From positions 1-13,971 of the forward strand of contig JADZBZ010000253.1 of NCBI GenBank assembly GCA_020851835.1: a stretch of 13,971 nt of DNA, written 5' to 3'. The DNA comes from Acidobacteriota bacterium. Lineage in GTDB: Bacteria; Acidobacteriota; Vicinamibacteria; Vicinamibacterales; UBA2999. Position 1 is the first letter of the stretch. Each line of letters starts with the position of its first letter. The notes beneath the pieces are model-generated. The model did not search any database and was not told the DNA's origin. It saw only the letters and a list, made by a program, of their open reading frames with translations. Shown here one piece after another: positions 1-8,004 of the stretch. Both the position numbers and the translations under genes were made by a program.

Positions 1-334
1 CCACTCCGGCCACCGCGTCCACCACCACGAGCGCCCCGTCGGCCACACCTAGCGCCGCGCGGGCGTCGGAGAAGAAGTTGCCGAACCCCGGCGTGTCGAT
101 GAGGTTGATCTTGGTCTTGTTCCACTCAACGTAGGCCAGCGTGGCGGTCAGCGTGTGCTTGCGGGCGATTTCTTCGTCGTCGTAATCGGTGACCGTGGTG
201 CCGTCGTCGACCAGGCCGAGCCGGTTCACCATGCCGGACGAGAAGAGCAGCGCGGACACCAGCTGTGTCTTGCCGCTTCCGCCGTGGCCGACCACGGCCA
301 CGTTGCGGATGCTGGGAGCGTCGTAGACCTTCAT
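1..334 (-). CDS. EF-G-like translational GTPase (FusA2 type), N-terminal part, cut by the window edge
   Basis: Only the first 111 codons are present; the gene continues past base 1. The product starts MKVYDAPSIRNVAVVGHGGS and has a P-loop GHGGSGKT (residues 16-23), a switch I region around RKHTLT (58-63) and the G3 motif DTPGF (80-84), followed by a hydrophobic strand ending VVVDAVAG. This is the order of a translational GTPase G domain. Canonical EF-G has AHIDAGKT in the P-loop and RGITI in switch I. The GH-GGSGKT form is typical of the second EF-G-like paralogue (FusA2 / EF-G type II), whose exact role in translation is less clear than that of FusA. The ATG at 334 is preceded by GGGGAGG (344-350) about 9 bases upstream, which supports the start. 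The gene lies 73 bases downstream of the permease operon on the same strand with no terminator visible between them, so read-through is possible. Family call is firm, subtype moderately so. Confidence 0.85.
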   Translation of the reverse strand, partial: MKVYDAPSIRNVAVVGHGGSGKTQLVSALLFSSGMVNRLGLVDDGTTVTDYDDEEIARKHTLTATLAYVEWNKTKINLIDTPGFGNFFSDARAALGVADGALVVVDAVAGV

Positions 335-341
335 AGGCGGT

Positions 342-382
342 ATGCCTCCCCGAACGCGTCACACGTCCGTTACTGGAGGCAT
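342..382 (-). promoter_or_regulatory. Inverted repeat covering the ribosome binding site of the EF-G-like gene
   Basis: On the minus strand ATGCCTCC (382-375) is followed after 25 bases by its exact reverse complement GGAGGCAT (349-342). The second arm contains most of the GGGGAGG Shine-Dalgarno sequence of the GTPase gene starting at 334. In an mRNA that begins upstream of 382, including read-through from the permease operon, the two arms could form an 8-bp stem hiding the ribosome binding site. A transcript starting inside the loop would lack the stem. The repeat is seen in the sequence; its function is inferred. Confidence 0.4.
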
Positions 383-407
383 CATATGACAGGTCGCGGA
401 CGCACCC

Positions 408-1712
408 TTATTCGTATCTCAGCGCTTCGATTGGGTCCATCCTGGCCGCGCGCCAGGCCGGGAGCATGCCGAAGAAGACGCCCACCGAGGCCGAGAACCC
501 GAGGCCGAGGGCGAAGGACCACCACGGCAGCGACACGGGGAAGCCCGAGACGAGGTTGACCGTCAGTCCGATCGCACTGCCCATGACGACGCCCAGAATA
601 CCGCCGACGCTGGTCAGGACGACGGCTTCGATTAGGAACTGCGTCAGAATTTCCTGCCGGCGCGCCCCGAGTGCCTTTCGCACGCCGATCTCACGCGTCC
701 GCTCGGTGACGGAAATGGTCATGATCGCCATCACACCGATGCCGCCGACCATCAGCGCAATCGACGAGATGACCACGAGCGACAGCAGGACCGCCTGCGA
801 AATCTGCTCCCACACCTTGAGCACCGCGTCCTGGGTGACCAGATCGAAGTCGTTCGGCTTGTCGAGTGTGAGGCCATGTCGAATCCGCATCACCGCCTCC
901 ACCTCGCGCAGCGAGTCCTCCCGCGACGCGCTCTCGTCCGGCACCACCGCGATCATCGCCGCGAGGCCGCCAAAGGGTCCTCGGCGTAGGCGCTCGCTGC
1001 CGAACTGCTTGCGGAAGGCGGTATAGGGGATGATGGCGAAATCGTCCTGTCCGAGACTGAAGCCGCCTGCCGCGGGGCGCTTGCCGACAACGCCCACGAC
1101 CGTGTAGTCCAGGGGGCCAATCCGGATGTTCTTGCCAATGGGATCCATCCCGCGACCCTCGAACAGCGCCTGGTACGGCCCGAATCCGATGACCGCCACT
1201 CGGCGTCGTCGCGAAACCTCCTGGGCCGTGAACATTCGTCCCGCAAACAACTGGGCGAAATTGACGTCCACGAACGATTCGCCCGTGCCCATGATGGCCG
1301 CCGGTCGAGTCCGCTCGCCCCGGTAGAACATGCGCTCCATGGTCGGTTGTGGCGGGCCGGCCCCGAGCCACGTATCCACGATGGCAGCCGACGGCACCAG
1401 ACGGCGGATGGCATCCCCGTCCTCCACGGTGAGACTGGGCCGGCGGAAGAGTTCGAGAAATGACGCACCCGACGTGAAGCTCACAGCGCCGAACCGCTGC
1501 ACGAAGATGGTCTTCGGTCCGAGGGCGGCGATCGAGTCCTTGAGCGAGGTGTCGAAGCCGCGGATGAGCGAGGTCATACCGACAATGGAAGTCACGCCGA
1601 TGACGACACCGAGCACGGTGAGGGCCGATCGCATCTTGTTGCCGCGCAGGGTCTCGAACGCCATGCGGGCGGTTTCGCGGAACAGCCCGGCCTGTCGGGT
1701 GAAGGAAATCAC
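408..1712 (-). CDS. MacB/FtsX-family ABC transporter permease, second copy
   Basis: This 434-residue inner-membrane protein has the MacB_PCD-FtsX layout. An N-terminal membrane segment (about 30-52, in a context NKMRSALTVLGVVIGV) is followed by a large periplasmic domain (about 53-300) and three C-terminal membrane segments (about 305-330, 360-387, 398-420). The family signature TERTREIGVRKALGARRQEI (336-355) and the closing motif PAWRAARMDPIEALRYE are present. There is no N-terminal ATPase domain, unlike full-length MacB of about 650 residues. Such proteins pass force from a cytoplasmic ATPase to a periplasmic adaptor to export lipids, peptides or drugs; the substrate here cannot be read. 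The start is GTG at 1712, 2 bases after the stop of the preceding permease, with GGGAG about 5 bases ahead of it. It is the last gene of the four-gene operon and resembles its neighbour, pointing to an old duplication and probably a heterodimer. Confidence 0.9.
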   Translation of the reverse strand: MISFTRQAGLFRETARMAFETLRGNKMRSALTVLGVVIGVTSIVGMTSLIRGFDTSLKDSIAALGPKTIFVQRFGAVSFTSGASFLELFRRPSLTVEDGDAIRRLVPSAAIVDTWLGAGPPQPTMERMFYRGERTRPAAIMGTGESFVDVNFAQLFAGRMFTAQEVSRRRRVAVIGFGPYQALFEGRGMDPIGKNIRIGPLDYTVVGVVGKRPAAGGFSLGQDDFAIIPYTAFRKQFGSERLRRGPFGGLAAMIAVVPDESASREDSLREVEAVMRIRHGLTLDKPNDFDLVTQDAVLKVWEQISQAVLLSLVVISSIALMVGGIGVMAIMTISVTERTREIGVRKALGARRQEILTQFLIEAVVLTSVGGILGVVMGSAIGLTVNLVSGFPVSLPWWSFALGLGFSASVGVFFGMLPAWRAARMDPIEALRYE

Positions 1713-1714
1713 AG

Positions 1715-2938
<1,224 letters not shown>

Positions 2939-2944
2939 CTGACG

Positions 2945-4345
2945 TTACCCGCTCACCCGTACGCGGACGCCGCCCGTCTGGGATTCGGCCGCTGAGCCGG
3001 TGGCCGGCGTGGCGGTGTTCACGGCGTCGTCTTCGTAGAGGCCGCGTACCGACTCGAAGGGGCCGGTAATGACTCGGTCGCCTTCCTTCAGCCCCGATGT
3101 CACCTCGAGGTAGCGCTCGCCGGCGATGCCGAGCGTGACGGGCACGAAGGTGGCCTTCCCGTCGCGGATGACGAAAACCCCTTCGGTCTCTTGGCGCTTC
3201 TGACCGGGAAGCAATTCGGTCCTGACCGGCGCGGCGGCTGTGGCGGACTGCTGGCCGAACGAGAACTGAAACCTCTTCTTCGGAGGCCGCGTCTCGTGGA
3301 TGATGTTGCCCTGTGCGTCGTAGAGCAGTTCGCGGACGGTGAGCGCCTGAATCGGTGCCGACACGACGTTGGCACGCGTCGCCGTCGTGATTTCCGCCGT
3401 GCAGGTGAACCCGGGGCGGACATCCGGAATCTGCCCGTCGATCGTCACGGTGACCTTGAAGTTCGTCGCCGTGGTTGCCGACGCGGTGCTGGTAGCCTGA
3501 ATCGGACTGTTGCCGATCTCCGTCACGGTGCCGGCAAACGTCTTGTCCGGAATGGCGTCAACGGTCACCTTGGCTTTCTGGCCCAACTGGACGAACGGAA
3601 TGTCGGTCTCGTCCACCTCGATCTCGGCTTCGATGACCGACAGGTCGGCCACCGTCAGGAGCACCGTGCCCGCGTTGTTCATGGTGCCCACGACCACGTT
3701 CTCACCCTCTTCGATGTTGCGCCTGGTGACGATGCCGTCAAACGGCGCCTCGAAGCGGACCTGCGACAGCGAATGCTGGCTGCTCTGCAATCCCGCCTGC
3801 TGCTGCCGCAACTGCGTCTCGCGGTTCTTGATCTCCTCGTCCCGCGCATGCAGATCGCTCTCCCGAATCTGCACGTCGGCTTCCGCACGTTCGAGGGTCT
3901 CGCGGGTCGTCAGGCCGCCTTCCCACAGTTCTTGCTGGCGCTTGAGCGCCTGGCGGGCCAGGTCGAGGCTCGCGCGCGCGCTCTGCAGCGACACCCGAGA
4001 CTGCTCGAGAGCCGTACGGGCGCCGGCCACGGCCGCCTCGTCTCGACGTACGGCGGCCTGCGCCGTCACGGCGTCGATCTGCAGGAGGAATTGCCCGGCC
4101 TTGACCCGGTCGCCTTCCTTGACCCCCAGCCGCGTGACCCGGCCCATCGACTGGGCACTGATGTTGACGGTCTTCTCCGGCTCGATTTTGCCCGACGCCG
4201 AGACGATGGCCTCGAGATCGCGCTGATGGATGGACTCGGCCGACACCGTGATGCCCCGATCCAGGCGCCGGCTGTACACGCCTGCCGCGATAGCACCCAC
4301 GACGAGCAGCACAACGATCGCCCACAGCCACTTCTTGCGAAGCAC
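2945..4345 (-). CDS. MacA/HlyD-type periplasmic adaptor (membrane fusion protein)
   Basis: With the GTG start at 4345 the protein has 466 residues. It begins VLRKKWLWAIVVLLVVGAIA (first residue read as Met), a single membrane anchor with positive charges on the cytoplasmic side. The first half of a lipoyl/barrel-sandwich domain follows (about 48-92, ISAQSMGRVTRLGVKEGDRV). A long alpha-helical hairpin rich in Gln, Glu, Arg and Ala comes next (about 95-195). Then come the second lipoyl half (FEAPFDGIVTRRNIEEGENV, about 198-217) and beta-barrel and membrane-proximal domains. The adaptor links the inner-membrane permeases to an outer-membrane channel. Loops around residues 340-390 are longer than I would expect for MacA. 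An in-frame ATG exists at 4396, but GTG 4345 is preferred: GGGAGGG lies about 7 bases upstream and the upstream gene ends TGA-C-GTG, one base before it. No outer-membrane TolC partner is encoded nearby. Confidence 0.9.
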   Translation of the reverse strand: MLRKKWLWAIVVLLVVGAIAAGVYSRRLDRGITVSAESIHQRDLEAIVSASGKIEPEKTVNISAQSMGRVTRLGVKEGDRVKAGQFLLQIDAVTAQAAVRRDEAAVAGARTALEQSRVSLQSARASLDLARQALKRQQELWEGGLTTRETLERAEADVQIRESDLHARDEEIKNRETQLRQQQAGLQSSQHSLSQVRFEAPFDGIVTRRNIEEGENVVVGTMNNAGTVLLTVADLSVIEAEIEVDETDIPFVQLGQKAKVTVDAIPDKTFAGTVTEIGNSPIQATSTASATTATNFKVTVTIDGQIPDVRPGFTCTAEITTATRANVVSAPIQALTVRELLYDAQGNIIHETRPPKKRFQFSFGQQSATAAAPVRTELLPGQKRQETEGVFVIRDGKATFVPVTLGIAGERYLEVTSGLKEGDRVITGPFESVRGLYEDDAVNTATPATGSAAESQTGGVRVRVSG

Positions 4346-4346
4346 G

Positions 4347-5027
4347 TCAAGACCCTCCCACGACAGCGATGACGGTCGCCGCCAATATTGCCCCACTCAC
4401 GTAGACGGCCACGAGCCGTCCAAGATACCGCGCCGCCGACCGGCTGGTGACCGCCGACAGTCCCAGCGCGAGCAGCCAGATCCACCAGATGCCGAACACG
4501 TCCATCGCCCCCAGGACCCGCGCCGCGGCCGAGCCGTCCTCGACCATCGGCACCAACGCCGCCAGGTTGGTGGGGCTCGTGATGGACTCGCGCAGATACT
4601 GCAGTGGTATCGCGACCAACTGCTGTAGCGCCAGCACCGCCGACGCATGCACCGTGACCGCCATACCTGCCCCCAGGCCCATCGCGTGGCCGTCGAGCCT
4701 GGCCAGGCCAACCAGCATCAGCGCCACCATCGCCGTCACGGGCGGCGCCATCAGGAGCCGGCCGCCGGTGGCGAAGTAGACGATCCAGGGCGGCGACGCC
4801 TGCAGCACCGCGTACTGCGGGTCGTCGATGGGTGTCCCCGAGGCCTCTGCCAGCCGAACACGCTCGTCGACCAGACCCTGCCGTCCCACGTCGGTGGACA
4901 GGAGCCACGCCGCCGGAATGAGCCAGAGAAGCAGGACGACCGTCCAGGCCGCCAGAAAGGTCGGAGCCGCCACCACGGCCGCCATGGTCGAGCGTGGGCG
5001 CCACACCACGCCCGCAATGCGCCGCAT
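4347..5027 (-). CDS. YIP1-family-like integral membrane protein
   Basis: This 226-residue protein begins MRRIAGVVWRPRSTMAAVVA, an amphipathic lead-in like that of bacterial Yip1-domain proteins (a phrase of the kind 'GV..RPR.TM..V'). About five hydrophobic segments follow (approximately 22-45, 85-110, 117-137, 170-192 and 203-223). A polar, probably extracytoplasmic loop (about 47-80) separates the first two. No enzyme motif is visible. Bacterial YIP1 proteins often sit beside exporter genes but have no well-defined role. It is the first gene of the operon and its TGA stop lies one base from the adaptor's GTG, so the two are probably translated together; a part in assembling or supporting the exporter is inference. 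The ATG at 5027 has only a weak AGG ahead of it. The family call is from pattern recognition and moderately sure; the membrane nature is clear. Confidence 0.7.
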   Translation of the reverse strand: MRRIAGVVWRPRSTMAAVVAAPTFLAAWTVVLLLWLIPAAWLLSTDVGRQGLVDERVRLAEASGTPIDDPQYAVLQASPPWIVYFATGGRLLMAPPVTAMVALMLVGLARLDGHAMGLGAGMAVTVHASAVLALQQLVAIPLQYLRESITSPTNLAALVPMVEDGSAAARVLGAMDVFGIWWIWLLALGLSAVTSRSAARYLGRLVAVYVSGAILAATVIAVVGGS

Positions 5028-5077
5028 TACACCTGGGTCCTTGGAAGCCTATACGACGGGACGGGTCGCGAGGTTTC

Positions 5078-5107
5078 TTGACTTCGTTCCAAACCGCTGA
5101 ATACGAT
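5078..5107 (+). promoter_or_regulatory. Candidate sigma70-type promoter for the pilus cluster
   Basis: TTGACT (5078-5083) and TACGAT (5102-5107) are separated by 18 bases and match the -35 and -10 consensus at 5 of 6 and 4 of 6 positions. They lie in the divergent intergenic region and would start transcription near 5114, leaving a leader of about 57 bases before the ATG at 5171. The local sequence is less GC-rich than the genes around it. No convincing promoter for the leftward operon was found in the same gap. Confidence 0.4.
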
Positions 5108-5170
5108 GCACTTCTCGGCTCACCTCGCCGTTCGCCTGGCCATCCGGTTCGTGCACTCAAAATTGTAATC

Positions 5171-6196
5171 ATGGTTTCAATTCGCTGCAACGGCCCCATC
5201 GCCTGTGGGCTGCTGGCTGGTCTGTTTCTGGTGACCAATCTGGCCGCCGCCCAGACTCCGGGCACCCGGGCCGCCGGGATGGCAGAGGCGTTTGTCGGCG
5301 TTGCCGACGATGCGACGGCCGTGTACTGGAACCCGGCGGGCATGGCCACGGGCGCCTATTTCAGTTTTGTCGTCGATTTCGCCGACGGGGAGGGGCTCTC
5401 AGAGGGACCTGACGAAGATCCCGGCGCCTCCTCGCACGACGCGCGATTCATTGGCTTGACCGTGCCGTCGCTGGGCCTGGCGTACTACCGCCTGTCCAGA
5501 GTGGCGGCCGGCCCCGCGGCCCCTGCAGAAGGGGGTGCAGTCGGCCGACAAGATGGTCGGCGTAGTGTGCGGGGACTGACGACGTCGCACGTCGGCCTCA
5601 CGCTGGGCCAGTCGCTTACCGATTACCTGGTGGTGGCCGGTACCTTCAAGATCGTGCGCGGGCGGGTCACCCGCGGGGTCGCCGAGGGTCCGGACGTCTC
5701 CGCCGCGTTGGCGTCGGCGGAGGGCCTTGCCGGGCGGCAGACCTCGCGTTTCGACATCGATGCCGGGGTGATGATGACGGTGGATCGATGGCGGGTCGGG
5801 CTGGTGGCCCGGAATTTGACTATGCCGTCCTTCGCCAGCCCGGATCCGGAGGCGGTACCGGTCGACTTGGACCGGGAGGTCCGGGCGGGCGCGGCGTGGG
5901 GCAGTGGGTGGCCCGGCCTGTCGCGCGTCGTCGTGTCGGCCGATGCCGACCTGACACACCGGGCGGCGCCGTCCGGCGACCGGCGGGACGTCGCGGCCGG
6001 GGTCGAGACCTGGTGGGCCGGCCAGCGCGTCGGTCTGAGAGGCGGGGTCAGGGCCAGTGCCACGGGCGACTTGCGGCCGGTGGTGGCTGCCGGAGTGTCC
6101 GCGGCGCTCCGGCCGGGCGCATTCGTCGAGGCGCACGTCGCGCGAGGCACGCGGGACGAGCGTTCGTGGAGTATCGGGGCGAGGGTGACGTTCTAG
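5171..6196 (+). CDS. Secreted outer-membrane beta-barrel protein (PorV/FadL-like) ahead of pilB
   Basis: With the ATG at 5171 the product is 341 residues and starts with a good Sec signal peptide. Residues 1-27 have a hydrophobic core CGLLAGLFLVTNLAAA and likely cleavage AAA|QT. The mature N-terminus has the phrase TRAAGMAEAFVGVADDATAV followed by YWNPAGMA, seen in PorV/FadL/UPF0164-type barrels. The body alternates polar and hydrophobic residues, and the protein ends RSWSIGARVTF with a terminal Phe, the usual barrel-assembly signal. A longer in-frame reading from 4994 exists, but it has no signal peptide at its start and would run through the divergent promoter region. There is no Shine-Dalgarno sequence before 5171, which is odd. 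The stop is 7 bases from pilB, so the gene very probably shares its transcript. A role in pilus assembly or surface anchoring is inference; it is not a PilQ secretin. Confidence 0.8.
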   Translation: MVSIRCNGPIACGLLAGLFLVTNLAAAQTPGTRAAGMAEAFVGVADDATAVYWNPAGMATGAYFSFVVDFADGEGLSEGPDEDPGASSHDARFIGLTVPSLGLAYYRLSRVAAGPAAPAEGGAVGRQDGRRSVRGLTTSHVGLTLGQSLTDYLVVAGTFKIVRGRVTRGVAEGPDVSAALASAEGLAGRQTSRFDIDAGVMMTVDRWRVGLVARNLTMPSFASPDPEAVPVDLDREVRAGAAWGSGWPGLSRVVVSADADLTHRAAPSGDRRDVAAGVETWWAGQRVGLRGGVRASATGDLRPVVAAGVSAALRPGAFVEAHVARGTRDERSWSIGARVTF

Positions 6197-6203
6197 GACG
6201 GAC

Positions 6204-7979
6204 ATGGCGGTCAGGATTGGCGAGCTGCTTCTCAAAGAGAAGCGCATCACGGCGGAACAGCTCCAGGACGCCCTGACGTATCAGCGGCAGCACGGGGGAA
6301 AGCTCGGCGCGAACCTCGTGAAGCTCGGATACATCCAGGACGAGGAGATCACGGCCCTGCTGTCCAAGCAGTACGGCGTGCCGTCGATCGCGCTCGCCCA
6401 GTTCGAGATCGACCCGGCCGTGATCAAGCTGGTGCCGGCCGAGACCGCGCGAAAGTACCAGATTGTCCCCCTCAGCCGTTCCGGGGCGACGCTGACGATC
6501 GCGATGACGGATCCCACCAACGTCTTCGCGATGGACGACGTGAAGTTCATGACGGGCTACAACGTCGAGCCCGTGGTGGCATCGGAGAACGGCGTTGCCG
6601 AGGCCATCGAGAAGTACTACGGCGGTGCGCCGCCTCCGACGGTCTCGACCCGGGGCGGCGGCTCGACGATCCAGATGATGCCGGCCGAGAGCGCGCTCGA
6701 GATGGCGACCAAGGCCCTCGAGGAGATGCCCACCGATGTCGCTGACGTCGAGGTCATGGACGACCTCGAAGAAATCAGCGCCGAGGCGCTGACACGCCAG
6801 GGCGAAGAGGCGCCGGTCATCAAGCTGGTGAACGTGATCCTCATGTCGGCCATTTCCAAGGGCGCCAGCGACATCCACATCGAGCCCTACGAGAAGGAAT
6901 ATCGCGTCCGGTACCGCATCGACGGCATTCTCTACAACATCATGCAGCCCTCGCTGAAGATGCGCGACGCCATCACGTCGCGCATCAAGATCATGGCGAA
7001 GCTCGACATCGCCGAAAAGCGGCTGCCGCAGGACGGCCGCATCAAGATTCGCTTCAACGACAAGGGCATTAGCAAGGACATCGACTTCCGTGTCTCGTGC
7101 CTGCCGACGCTGTTCGGCGAGAAGATCGTCATGCGGCTGCTCGACAAGGGCAAGCTCATGCTCGACATGACGAAGCTCGGGTTCGAGAGCGAGTCGCTGC
7201 GGAAGCTCGAAACGCAGATCCAGAAGCCGTGGGGCATGGTGCTCGTGACGGGCCCGACGGGCAGCGGCAAGACCAACACGCTGTATTCGTCGATTTCCCG
7301 CATCAACACGCCCGAAACCAACATCATGACGGCCGAGGATCCGGTCGAGTTCAACCTGCCCGGCGTCAACCAGGTGCAGGTGCGGGAGAATATCGGGCTC
7401 AACTTCGCGGCGGCCCTGCGCAGCTTCCTCCGGCAGGACCCGAACATCATCCTCGTCGGCGAGATTCGCGACTTCGAAACCGCCGAAATCGCCGTGAAGG
7501 CGGCGCTCACGGGCCACCTGGTGCTGTCCACGCTCCACACCAACGACGCGCCCAGCACGGTGAACCGCCTCATGAACATGGGCATCGAGCCCTTCCTGGT
7601 GGCCAGCTCGCTCAACCTCGTGTGCGCGCAGCGCCTCGTCCGGCGCGTCTGCGCGAACTGCAAGCAGCCCGAGGACGTGCCGACGGCCGCCCTCGAGCAG
7701 ATCGGCTTCAGTCCCGAGGAGGCCCTGGGCGTGAAGGCCTTCCACGGCAAGGGCTGCGACAAGTGCAACGGCACCGGCTACAAGGGTCGTGTCGGCCTCT
7801 ACGAAGTGATGGACATCACCGACGAACTGCGTGAACTGGTGCTGGTGGGCGCCTCGGCGCTCGAACTGCGACGCAAGGCCGTCGAGGAAGGGATGATCAC
7901 CCTGCGCGGGAGCGGACTGCGCAAGATCAGGGACGGCGTGACCTCGGTCGAGGAAGTGCTGCGCGAAACCGTGAGATAG
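6204..7979 (+). CDS. pilB: Type IV pilus extension ATPase PilB
   Basis: This 591-residue cytoplasmic hexameric ATPase powers pilin polymerisation through PilC. An N-terminal MshEN-type domain (about 1-140) carries RIGELLLKEKRITAEQL and, 12 residues on, a second LGANLVKLGYI half-motif; such domains bind cyclic-di-GMP in several relatives. A Gly/Pro-rich linker (about 141-165) leads into the GspE core. There I see the N2 domain (ASDIHIEP, 221-228), Walker A GPTGSGKT (350-357), the Asp box (MTAEDPVE, 375-382), Walker B ILVGEIRD (416-423) and the His box GHLVLSTLHT (437-446). Four cysteines (483, 486, 518, 521) form the zinc site typical of PilB/GspE and absent from PilT. Length and motifs are complete. 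The ATG at 6204 is preceded by AGGACGG overlapping the previous stop codon. The next gene, pilT, begins 25 bases after its stop. Confidence 0.97.
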   Translation: MAVRIGELLLKEKRITAEQLQDALTYQRQHGGKLGANLVKLGYIQDEEITALLSKQYGVPSIALAQFEIDPAVIKLVPAETARKYQIVPLSRSGATLTIAMTDPTNVFAMDDVKFMTGYNVEPVVASENGVAEAIEKYYGGAPPPTVSTRGGGSTIQMMPAESALEMATKALEEMPTDVADVEVMDDLEEISAEALTRQGEEAPVIKLVNVILMSAISKGASDIHIEPYEKEYRVRYRIDGILYNIMQPSLKMRDAITSRIKIMAKLDIAEKRLPQDGRIKIRFNDKGISKDIDFRVSCLPTLFGEKIVMRLLDKGKLMLDMTKLGFESESLRKLETQIQKPWGMVLVTGPTGSGKTNTLYSSISRINTPETNIMTAEDPVEFNLPGVNQVQVRENIGLNFAAALRSFLRQDPNIILVGEIRDFETAEIAVKAALTGHLVLSTLHTNDAPSTVNRLMNMGIEPFLVASSLNLVCAQRLVRRVCANCKQPEDVPTAALEQIGFSPEEALGVKAFHGKGCDKCNGTGYKGRVGLYEVMDITDELRELVLVGASALELRRKAVEEGMITLRGSGLRKIRDGVTSVEEVLRETVR

Positions 7980-8004
7980 GGGCCCTGCCCCGGAGTTGCG
8001 AACC

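Noticed and set aside
4346..4396. Upstream ATG (4396) as the adaptor start
   Set aside because: The extra 17 residues have no family similarity, would put the extension inside the previous gene and lack a good ribosome binding site; GTG 4345 has GGGAGGG at proper spacing.
4994..5170. N-terminal extension of the barrel protein from an ATG at 4994
   Set aside because: It would overlap the divergent gene's 5' end, pass through the promoter and bury the clear signal peptide that starts at 5171.
4066..5349. Long minus-strand open frame across the adaptor, YIP1-like gene and divergent region
   Set aside because: Its translation is Arg/Gly/Ala-rich low-complexity, runs out of frame over two well-supported genes and has no family motif.
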